64,000 nt of DNA from Verrucolacustris abundans (GTDB taxonomy: Bacteria > Verrucomicrobiota > Verrucomicrobiia > Methylacidiphilales > Verrucolacustridaceae), in NCBI GenBank assembly GCA_965194535.1, contig OZ239145.1, positions 930,001-994,000 of the forward strand. Direction: 5' to 3'. The translations under genes were made by a program, and so were the position numbers. Below, piece by piece: positions 43,301 to 50,200 of this stretch (the stretch's first letter is position 1; each line of letters starts with the position of its first letter). The notes under the pieces were generated by a model. It saw only the letters and a list, made by a program, of their open reading frames with translations. It searched no databases and was not told the origin of the DNA.

Positions 43301-43769
43301 CAAAGGCATAGGTTTCAATAAGTCGCCGAAGGAATACGGTGCCTTTCCCGCCGATCCTTATTCGCACACCCCAGCTCATTCCGGTGCGCGTCAACCTGGC
43401 ATGACCGGCCAGGTGAAGGAGGATATTATCTCGCGGTTTGGGGAGCTCGGAATCGAGGTTCGTGATGGTTGTCTGCATATCCGTCCCCGCCTACTACAGG
43501 ATTCGGAATTCATTACCGCGCCTGCATCCTTTCGGTATATAGACACCCGCGGAGCAGTTAAGCACATGCCCGTGCCCGCGGGCGCTCTGGCCTTCACCTT
43601 CTGCCAGGTCCCATTCTGTTATCTCCGAGGGACAGGCCAACAAGGAATTGAGATCACTCGTGCGGATGGCACCAAGAAAAATATCAAGGGGCATATTCTG
43701 GACCAGACGCTGAGCGCGGAGCTATTCGGGCGAGAGGGAAAAATTTCTTCGGTGACTGTCGCTCTTTAA
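40308..43769 (+). CDS. Large cytoplasmic protein resembling clan GH-Q beta-glucan phosphorylases
   Basis: An 1153-residue protein without a signal peptide. The N-terminal ~300 residues look beta-rich (FYRISHYDQMPPFFMSLVSG, VSLKNISSEKVTVTVLDG), followed by a long mainly helical region. Around residues 470-540 it has GNWRDIFQNWEAL, DGYNPYRITRDG and YWGDHQIIYLLKLLEVL; RDxxQ followed by a (D/G)DH block recalls GH94 phosphorylases (GxRDxxQD then DDHLW), where the Asp is the acid catalyst, here D534. Clan GH-Q also contains GH149 and GH161, large beta-1,3-glucan phosphorylases of similar size. The assignment is by motif memory and context only. Codon third positions look richer in C than in neighbouring genes. 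Confidence 0.6.
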   Translation: MSKKRTLIGERAWPDVGGEISGQFVQMEDGGTFYRISHYDQMPPFFMSLVSGSDHWIFISSNGALTAGRRDPERAIFPYCTDDKIHDSQDITGSKTILRVRRGKDDFLWEPFSLRYEGVYPVTRHLYKSLYGDRLIFEETNSTLGLRFRHGWSFSDKYGLVREVSLKNISSEKVTVTVLDGLQNIMPCSVAQSMQANFSTLVDAYRKNELEAACGLGLYSLSAVIVDRAEPSEALQCNTVWSLGLEGAVRLISSRQVDAFRRGKDPVEETDVRAERGAYFLVQTLDLDPIEAARWRFAAAVEQDASAVRNSIVALANRGSLVTDLDADLAAGREKLERLVASADGWQMTGNPLQDNRHLSNVLFNIMRGGVFMRNHDLSMEDLRKHARNLNRNVATKHERFFAALPATVDYAELLEAAQADGSADLQRICLEYLPLGFSRRHGDPSRPWNKFAIILRNDDGTDALYYAGNWRDIFQNWEALARSFPAFLPGMIAKFVNASTVDGYNPYRITRDGIDWEMIEPHDPWSYIGYWGDHQIIYLLKLLEVLEDFYPSRLQTMLSRDIFTYANVPYRIRPYRELLANPKDTVVYDTEREAVIAERFARTGADGKLVWGRDEHVVSVNLIEKLLVSLLAKLANYIPEAGLWLNTQRPEWNDANNALVGHGVSVVTLCHLRRFVVFLRTLLQRPGCADFAVSEEVAEWLSATGGALEESLPLLDAPFSDRDRKRVLDALGEAGSRYRSLVYPQGFSGKKKSVMRGSLLDFFENVLRHVDRSIASNEREDCLYHSYNLMSVTAGGEGIAVRRLGLMLEGQVAILNSGYLPPPACLRLLQALRQSKLYRADQRGYILYPDKVLPRFLEKNNIPAKAVASCQLFQRLLADNNRQLIATDVEGGCHFHGSIRNAADVRRILAVLAQAGYAEFVSRDEARVLEIFEEMFDHQSFTGRSGTFFGYEGLGSIYWHMVSKLLLAAQEAYLTAREGGAAPEVVDQLAECYADIRKGIGFNKSPKEYGAFPADPYSHTPAHSGARQPGMTGQVKEDIISRFGELGIEVRDGCLHIRPRLLQDSEFITAPASFRYIDTRGAVKHMPVPAGALAFTFCQVPFCYLRGTGQQGIEITRADGTKKNIKGHILDQTLSAELFGREGKISSVTVAL

Positions 43770-43908
43770 GGCTTTCTCAACGGATGGGGCGAATGTCGGC
43801 GCCGGCTTAATTTGGTTGTGCCATTAGCGTACGGAATTCCATTTCTTGCGGATTAGGGATCGCTATTTACCTCATGAGATACTGTATTTAAAATAAAGCT
43901 CTATTTTT

Positions 43909-45264
43909 ATGAGCACTTTTCCAAAAGACTTTCTGTGGGGCGCAGCCACCTCTGCCTATCAGATCGAGGGCGCTTACAAGGAAGACGGCCGTGGGGCTTC
44001 CGTATGGGATCGATTTTGTGAAACGAAGGGGAAGGTCTGGGAAGGGCAGAGCGGAAAGGTGGCCTGCGATCATTTTCATCGGTTTCCCGAGGACATCGCC
44101 ATCATGCGGGATCTGGGCCTTCAGGCGTACCGCTTTTCGATTTCTTGGACACGGATTCTCCCTAATGGTCGGGGGAAACTCAATGCGAAGGGGTTGGAGT
44201 TTTACGATCGGCTGACCGACGGGCTTTTGCAGGCTGGAATCCGGCCTTTCTGCACTCTGTTTCACTGGGATTATCCCACCAAGCTGTACGACAAAGGGGG
44301 CTGGTTGAATGAGGAGAGTCCGAAATGGTTTTCTGATTTTACACTGAAGGTGGCGGAACGGTTGGGCGATCGAATTGTGGATTGGATGACGCTGAACGAG
44401 CCGCAGGTGTTTGTGGGTCTGGGACACGGAACCGGCGAGCATGCTCCAGGGGATAAACTCCCCATCGCCAAACAGCTCAAGATAGTCCGGAACGTGCAAC
44501 TGGCGCATGGGCTGGGTGTCCAAGCTCTGCGCGCGGGATGCACCAAGAGGGGTAGGATTGGATGGGCTCCAGTGGGGGTGGTGTTTTATCCGGCGACGGA
44601 TTCTCTTGGAGATGTCGAAGTGGCCAGAAAATGGACTTATGGGTGCGGCAACAATCATGTGTTCAGCAACACCCTTTGGAGTGATCCGGTGGTGCTGTGT
44701 CGGGTGGCTCCAGAGGCGGAGAAGGCTTTTGGCAAGGCGCTACCGAAGTATTCGGAATCGGATCTGCGCACTATGGCTCAACCGATGGATTTTTATGGGG
44801 TGAACATTTATCAGGGCACTGCTGTTACGGAGGGAAAGAAAGGGAAAGGGGAAGTTGTTCGTTTCCCAGATGGGAATCCGCGAACGGCCTTTGTTTGGAA
44901 TGTGACCCCTGAAAGTCTCTATTGGGGGCCGAAGTTTTTGCATGAACGGTATAAACTCCCCCTGTACATCACCGAGAACGGGCTGAGCAATATTGATTGG
45001 GTATCGACCGATGGGAAGGTGCACGACCCGCAGAGGATCGACTTTTTGGGGAAGTATTTGAGCGAGTTAAAGCGGGCGGTGAACGATGGGGTACCCGTGA
45101 AGGGGTATTTTCAGTGGTCGCTATTGGATAATTTTGAGTGGGCCGAGGGTTACAAGCAGAGGTTTGGTCTGGTTCATGTCGATTACGCGACCCAAAAGCG
45201 GACGCTGAAGGATTCGTGCGAATGGTACAGGAACGTTATTCGAACCAATGGGGAGGGATTTTAG
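43909..45264 (+). CDS. GH1 family beta-glucosidase
   Basis: A 451-residue cytoplasmic glycosidase. The N-terminal FPKDFLWGAATSAYQIEGA is the GH1 signature; the acid/base Glu is E164 in MTLNEPQVF and the nucleophile is E356 in LYITENGLSN. SWTRILPNG, HWDYPTKLYDKGGW and FQWSLLDNFEWAEGYKQRFGLVHVDY are further conserved blocks. It releases glucose from beta-linked di- or oligosaccharides and fits as the last step for oligosaccharides brought in by the ABC importer. ATG 43909 follows a 139-base gap after the large protein. Confidence 0.96.
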   Translation: MSTFPKDFLWGAATSAYQIEGAYKEDGRGASVWDRFCETKGKVWEGQSGKVACDHFHRFPEDIAIMRDLGLQAYRFSISWTRILPNGRGKLNAKGLEFYDRLTDGLLQAGIRPFCTLFHWDYPTKLYDKGGWLNEESPKWFSDFTLKVAERLGDRIVDWMTLNEPQVFVGLGHGTGEHAPGDKLPIAKQLKIVRNVQLAHGLGVQALRAGCTKRGRIGWAPVGVVFYPATDSLGDVEVARKWTYGCGNNHVFSNTLWSDPVVLCRVAPEAEKAFGKALPKYSESDLRTMAQPMDFYGVNIYQGTAVTEGKKGKGEVVRFPDGNPRTAFVWNVTPESLYWGPKFLHERYKLPLYITENGLSNIDWVSTDGKVHDPQRIDFLGKYLSELKRAVNDGVPVKGYFQWSLLDNFEWAEGYKQRFGLVHVDYATQKRTLKDSCEWYRNVIRTNGEGF

Positions 45265-45268
45265 GGTC

Positions 45269-45340
45269 GGTAGGGACGATTGTCTCAATCGTCCGTGTTT
45301 GGTGTTTGATCTCGGGCCGTTAAGGATAACCGCCCCTACC
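45269..45340. repeat. Inverted-repeat (REP-like) element after the beta-glucosidase gene
   Basis: The outer arms GGTAGGGACG (45269-45278) and CGCCCCTACC (45331-45340) are near-complementary. Inside, GGACGATTG (45274-45282) and CAATCGTCC (45286-45294) form a perfect 9-base-pair hairpin with a TCT loop. The left part, TAGGGACGATT then 5 bases then AATCGT, recurs in the same orientation at 47029-47050. Confidence 0.6.
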
Positions 45341-45358
45341 AAGCGATTAAGGTAAAAA

Positions 45359-45389
45359 AAGACCCGAGGGGGATTTCCCCTCGGGTCTT
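45359..45389 (-). terminator. Strong bidirectional-type terminator between the GH1 and PEP-CTERM genes
   Basis: AAGACCCGAGGGG (45359-45371) pairs with CCCCTCGGGTCTT (45377-45389), a 13-base-pair stem. Read on the minus strand it is followed by a run of seven T, a textbook terminator for the PEP-CTERM gene; on the plus strand only TAAAAC follows, so it is weaker in that direction. Confidence 0.88.
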
Positions 45390-45417
45390 AAAACAAACCG
45401 ACGATTCGCTAAAGTTT

Positions 45418-46134
45418 TTAGCTGCGGCGACGAAGGCGTGTGGCAATGAGACCTGCGACACCGAAACCGAGCAGGGAAACGGTGGAAGGCTCTGGTACGT
45501 TGCTAATAGTCACATTATCAATGTATAGATCTGCAGCTTTGTAATTGTCCGAGGTAACCATAAAACCGAATTGAGCATTTGCCCCAACTTGTGCTCCATT
45601 AAATGTGAGGACTGTTGCTCCAGAACTCCAATCGGAACTGTTGAGATTTAGTGTCTGTGTATACCAAGTCTCCGAGAAGCTTGAGTTCAATAGTTTAGCG
45701 AATGCGATTACGCTCGCAGTCGTGCCAATTGGTCCAGTTTTGAAATTAAAATCCATTTGGATTACACCTGGAGCGATGTCTTCAGCAGTCAAAGTCTTGT
45801 TGAACAACAGCGAGGTTTTAACGGTTTTGTTATCGGTCCAATCTCCCCACCATCCATCGAAATCAGGCCAGAGTTTGCCTTGGTATAAACCCTGATCAAC
45901 CCCGCCTTGTCCTGAGACAATAGCGTTAGGTCCGAAGGTGGTTCCTGGATAGTAGCCACCGACATTAACGCCAGTTGAGGTGAATACCTCTTTGGTCATT
46001 GCCCAAGGCGCGCCGAGTTTAGTTGCTCCTGCTGCACCACTTGCCTCAAAGTTATCGGCAAAGAATGTTACCGAGTGCGACTGATTTGCGAGAAGAGCAA
46101 TACCAGTAAGCATCAAACTAAGTACTTTTTTCAT
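45418..46134 (-). CDS. PEP-CTERM sorted exported protein
   Basis: A 238-residue protein: signal peptide (MKKVLSLMLTGIALLANQSHS), a beta-rich body (TFFADNFEASGAAG onward, with ADLYIDNVTISN at the end) that resembles a carbohydrate-binding or lectin-like jelly roll, and the sorting tail VPEPSTVSLLGFGVAGLIATRLRRRS with PEP, a hydrophobic span and a basic end. PEP-CTERM proteins are processed by an exosortase and often linked to exopolysaccharide. AAGGAAT sits 7 bases before ATG 46134. A strong terminator follows. The body could bind glucan at the cell surface (inference). Confidence 0.92.
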   Translation of the reverse strand: MKKVLSLMLTGIALLANQSHSVTFFADNFEASGAAGATKLGAPWAMTKEVFTSTGVNVGGYYPGTTFGPNAIVSGQGGVDQGLYQGKLWPDFDGWWGDWTDNKTVKTSLLFNKTLTAEDIAPGVIQMDFNFKTGPIGTTASVIAFAKLLNSSFSETWYTQTLNLNSSDWSSGATVLTFNGAQVGANAQFGFMVTSDNYKAADLYIDNVTISNVPEPSTVSLLGFGVAGLIATRLRRRS

Positions 46135-46187
46135 ATTTTGATTCCTTTCGTGGTTTGTTTTCATTTTGGTGACTATCGCCACCTAGT

Positions 46188-46218
46188 ACTATACTGTCAC
46201 AGTTTGCTTGAAAGTCAA
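46188..46218 (-). promoter_or_regulatory. Candidate promoter of the PEP-CTERM gene
   Basis: On the minus strand TTGACT (46218-46213) and TATAGT (46193-46188) are separated by 19 bases, slightly long for sigma-70. Transcription would start near 46181, giving a leader of about 45 bases that includes the AAGGA ribosome-binding site. The AGTATAG core is also found before the GH16 gene. Confidence 0.45.
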
Positions 46219-46262
46219 ATTATATATTTGCTTGTGATAGGATAATCAGATAGGATCCTCGT

Positions 46263-46979
46263 ATGAACAAAAATCACCAAAAAACAACCTTTTCAATTGC
46301 CTTCACTCTTGTGGAACTACTTGTGGTTATAAGCATTATAGGCCTTTTGGCAGGCTTGGCTGTTCCTGCAGTCAATAGGGGTCTGAAATCAGCCAAAGCG
46401 GGTGCGTGCCTCTCAAATTTGCACCAAATCGGCGTAGCTACTATGGCATATGCAGCAGATAACTCCTTTAAGCTGCCAGATGCGGGGAGTGGAACAAGCG
46501 ATATGTGGGCAACTAAACTTGCTACTTTTATTTCGACAGGAACCAAGAGTAAAAAAAGCATCTTTGTCTGTCCGGGTTCTGAAAAAGCTGTCCAAGAAGC
46601 TACAGGTAATGATGTGGCTGTAACCTACGGCGTTCACAACGGGTTGATGCCGAAAGGAGGAACTGCGAGTAATATTTCTTCTGTGGTTCGTGTCGCGGAG
46701 GTAATTCTGGCGGCCGATGTGTGTCAAGACCCCAAAAACAAAGGATGGTCGCCGTTTTGTATTGAACAACCATCGGTTATTTCATCCCAATCAGGGGGTA
46801 GAGGTGGTTCTACAGCTTTAGACTCTCCTATCTCTTTCGGAACGGATTCGGATAATGGAAATAACCCATGGCTACGCTACCGGCACAGTGGGAAGGTCAA
46901 TGTGGTGATGTGCGACGGTCACGCTGAGGCGATTGAAAAAGGGGATGTTCTTAACAAGCACGTGATTTTTGGGCAGTAG
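46263..46979 (+). CDS. Pseudopilin-like protein with H-X9-DG motif
   Basis: A 238-residue protein with a type IV prepilin-like N-terminus (FTLVELLVVISIIGLLAGLAVP), preceded by a short basic leader (MNKNHQKTTFSIA) for prepilin peptidase. The C-terminus has H-SGKVNVVMC-DG, the H-X9-DG motif of the large planctomycete/verrucomicrobial family of prepilin-processed proteins, with DCys-like NLHQIGVATMAYAADN in the middle. Such proteins are thought to be part of pilus- or secretion-like fibres that may act on polysaccharide. It is divergent from the PEP-CTERM gene, and AGGAT precedes ATG 46263. Confidence 0.92.
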   Translation: MNKNHQKTTFSIAFTLVELLVVISIIGLLAGLAVPAVNRGLKSAKAGACLSNLHQIGVATMAYAADNSFKLPDAGSGTSDMWATKLATFISTGTKSKKSIFVCPGSEKAVQEATGNDVAVTYGVHNGLMPKGGTASNISSVVRVAEVILAADVCQDPKNKGWSPFCIEQPSVISSQSGGRGGSTALDSPISFGTDSDNGNNPWLRYRHSGKVNVVMCDGHAEAIEKGDVLNKHVIFGQ

Positions 46980-47028
46980 GATCGGGGGCAGGACAAAAGG
47001 GGGCAGGCGAGAGGTGGTTTGGGTTGAG

Positions 47029-47050
47029 TAGGGACGATTTGCTGAATCGT
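47029..47050. repeat. Second copy of the TAGGGACGATT-N5-AATCGT motif
   Basis: Matches 45271-45292 at all positions except the 5 central bases, same orientation. This copy lacks the complementary right arm and its hairpin is weaker. The two copies flank the PEP-CTERM and pseudopilin genes. Confidence 0.55.
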
Positions 47051-47057
47051 TTGTTTT

Positions 47058-47140
47058 AGGGGTTAAGGGGTTAAGGGGTTAAGGGGGTAAGGAGGCTCGA
47101 AGGTGTGAGGGTTTGAAGGTTCGAAGGTTCGAAGGTGTGA
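47058..47140. repeat. Tandem 8-base repeats (AGGGGTTA, then AGGTTCGA)
   Basis: Three exact copies of AGGGGTTA (47058-47081) and one variant (47082-47089) are followed, after three bases, by six copies of an AGGTTCGA-type octamer (47093-47140: AGGCTCGA, AGGTGTGA, GGGTTTGA, AGGTTCGA, AGGTTCGA, AGGTGTGA). The stretch 46980-47260 holds no gene; apart from these repeats and the motif at 47029 it shows nothing I can name. Confidence 0.85.
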
Positions 47141-47260
47141 AATTTCGCGTGGCGGACTTTGCGTGAGGGGATTTATCACGCCACGGGCGCCAAGGATGTG
47201 AAGGTTAAATTAAAAATAGGTAGCGGCCTTTGCAAAACCCGCATTTGCGGGATGAGGTAA

Positions 47261-50200
47261 TTAATTTCCGGTGACTTGGAGTCGGATGAAGGCTTTGGGC
47301 TCGGTCGTGGTGAGGGTGACGATCTTGCGGATATAACCGGCTGCCGCCCCCGTTCCGTTGGTGATGACGGAGCCGGCTTGGTCCGTCCAGCTGGTTAGGT
47401 TCGTGCTCAACTGAGCAACGACAGTAAGCGCTGAGTCGCTGCGGATATCGAAGGTGTAGGTGAGAGTGCTCCCTGACCGCGTGATCGTGGCAGGACTTGT
47501 GCCGAGGCGAGGGAAGGCACCGTTGAAGGCGTACTGGATTCCTTCTTTTACTCCGTCACCGTTGGCGTCGGCGTTAAATGCGGTGGAGGTGGAGTAACCC
47601 AAACCAGAGAGGTACTGCTGATAGGAGGTGAGGGTAGCTTGGATTCCGTTTGATGAAGAGGCGCTGGTACTGCCTGAATTTACCGCACGGACCCGGGCAT
47701 AGTAGGTGGTGCCGGGGTTCAGACCGGTAACCGCTTGGGTAGTACCGCTGACCGTTAGGTCTTGGGTCACGTAACTAGCAAAAGAGGAGGAAGCTGAAAC
47801 ATCAAGCTTGTAGCTGGTGGCTCCGCTGACAGGGCCCCAGTTCACAGTGAAACCAGTGGAGCTTACGGCGGAGAAGGTGGGTGTGGCCGGGGCAGCGGGT
47901 GCAGTGACGGTTGCCGAGGCGGCTTGGTAGACGCGAACGTAGTCAACCTCATAAGTCGCCGAATTAAGAGCGGAGTCGATACTGCCACCAACGTAAGCGC
48001 CACCCATGGCTAGGTTGAGGATGAGAAAAAACTCTTTTTGAAAGGCGGCGGCATCCGCGGTTGGAGGAGTCAGAGTTGCTTTATCCACCCCATCCACGCT
48101 GAAAACCAGGTTGTTGGCTGACCAGACCACTGCGTAGGTGTGAAAAGCACTGGACGGATTAACTACTGCTGAGCGGGAAGGAGGCTCGACCGGACTACTG
48201 CCGTTTCGAAGAGAGGAATGAAGGGCGTGACCTACGGTGTTGGCATCGCCGTTCGCTGTTCCATTGAAACCACCCCGCCACTCCATCACGTCAATCTCAC
48301 CACAAGCGGGCCAACCTGCAGACGAAATATTGTTGCCCAAAAGCCAGGCGGCAGGCCACGGACCGACCCCTGTGGGAAGTTTGGCCCGAAACTCGATCTT
48401 ACCGTACTGGAACGAGCGCTTATCTTGTGACTTGATTCTAGCGGAAGTCCAAGCAGATCCCGATTTTACGGCCCGAATGATCAGGTTGCCGCCCTCAATC
48501 TTGAGGTTTTCCGTGTTACTGGTGTAGGTCTGCTGTTCACCGTTACCCCAACCACCCCCGCCGGTTTCCGGTGTCCAGTTCGCGCTGTTAAGGGTAGTTC
48601 CGTCAAACTCGTCCGACCAGACCAGATTGTAGGTGTTGCTTCCGACCGTTGCGGTGGGGCTGATAGTTCCAAAACCGATGGAAAGATCATCCAGATATAC
48701 CGCACCCAAGTCGGTCGAGGCATTTTGGATGAATTCGCTGATCAGTTGAACTTTTTCGGTTCCCGCGGGGATGGTGGCGTTGACCGTGAGGGGGAGCCAC
48801 TTATCGGCAGTGAAGTTGTTGGCGGTGAGTGTGGTTACAGTACGACCAATTTCATTGTTGGCACTGTTCAGGAATTTAAAGCCGTAGTTGAAGGTACTTC
48901 CTCCCGTCAGAGGATCGATGGAGAAGACCTTGGCGACACCGCGCGCGTGGATGACCGATCCAGCCGCGAGGGTAGGTGTTGCCGAGGTTAAAAACTCCTG
49001 ATAAGTCGTGCCAGTTTGGCTGGGGCCTTCCCACACTCCGCCAGGATAGTAGTTTTGGCCGAAAACTTTCATTACTTTTGTTCCAGCATATGCTGAACTG
49101 GTAGTAGAGACGTCATTCGATCTTGTAAATTGGTTATAAACTCTATCCGCATTGGGGATAATGTCTTTACTTACCCCTTCACTAGGGAATTGAGACCAAG
49201 ATTTAGGAGGAGTTGGGGTAGCTGTTGGGCCACCTGGGTTGGTTAAGTCCTCTTCGAAACTTCCGTTGGATAGGGCAAAAGGCTTTAAGGCGAGCTGAAG
49301 ATTGATGGAGTCGATGGCCACACTGTTGCCTGAGTCGACATCAAATTCTCGGTCGGTCATTTCAATCACGATTCGGAAGTAAGGTGCCGAGGCGTCAAAA
49401 GTCGTATTCACCCCAACGGAGCTTGACGACAACGTCCCGCCGACAGTCGTATAATTCGCCCCGCCTTCGGGGATTCGAACCACCACCCGATCTAATATTC
49501 CATCTCCAGTAAAGTAAGCATCTAAAGGAGCCACTGAGTTGGCGGTCGTTTCATCCACCCAGCTTCCAAGCTGGATGCTGCCGGTCACGGCCATCGCACT
49601 ATTTAAGGACTCAAGACGGATTTGAACCTTATTCTCCGTCAGCCCTTGGAAAACGCCGGAGGCTTTGAGAGCGACTTGGAATGAGCTAGTGCCTAAATCG
49701 ATCACGCCAGGGGAGGCAAAAGTCCTTGAGATTGCGTAAGACCAAGGCCAGGTGTCGCCGGATGAATCCACATTCAGAACAAGTTCTCCATTAGAAATGG
49801 CGAAGGATGATGCATTCAAAAGCCCACTGGTCGAAGCGGTCGCGGACCAACCGAACTGCGTGGGTGTCGTGGATCCGTCAAACAGTTCGACCGCATTTTG
49901 TGGGGTGGCGGTTAAGTTAATAGCAAAAGCTTGGTCCGCGGTCTCCTTGTCGTTGCTATTTATGGTGAGAGTTGCCGAAAGTGGAGTGGTTGTGGCAGGG
50001 ATGGTGGTGATAGAGAAAGTGGTGTTACCCCCAGGTGCGATGGTGACCGGGGTGGTGATTCCCGACAGGGCCCAAGCGGTACCCGATAGTGCCACCGAGC
50101 TGATTGTCAGATCTTCGGCCCCACTATTTTCGACTTTGACCGTGCTGGTTGTTGTTCTCCCCACCAAAGGAGCAACCATATTAACGGTCGCATCATCACT

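Noticed and set aside
47058..47140. CRISPR array
   Set aside because: The 8-base units are directly adjacent, without spacers and without palindromic repeats, and no cas gene is present.
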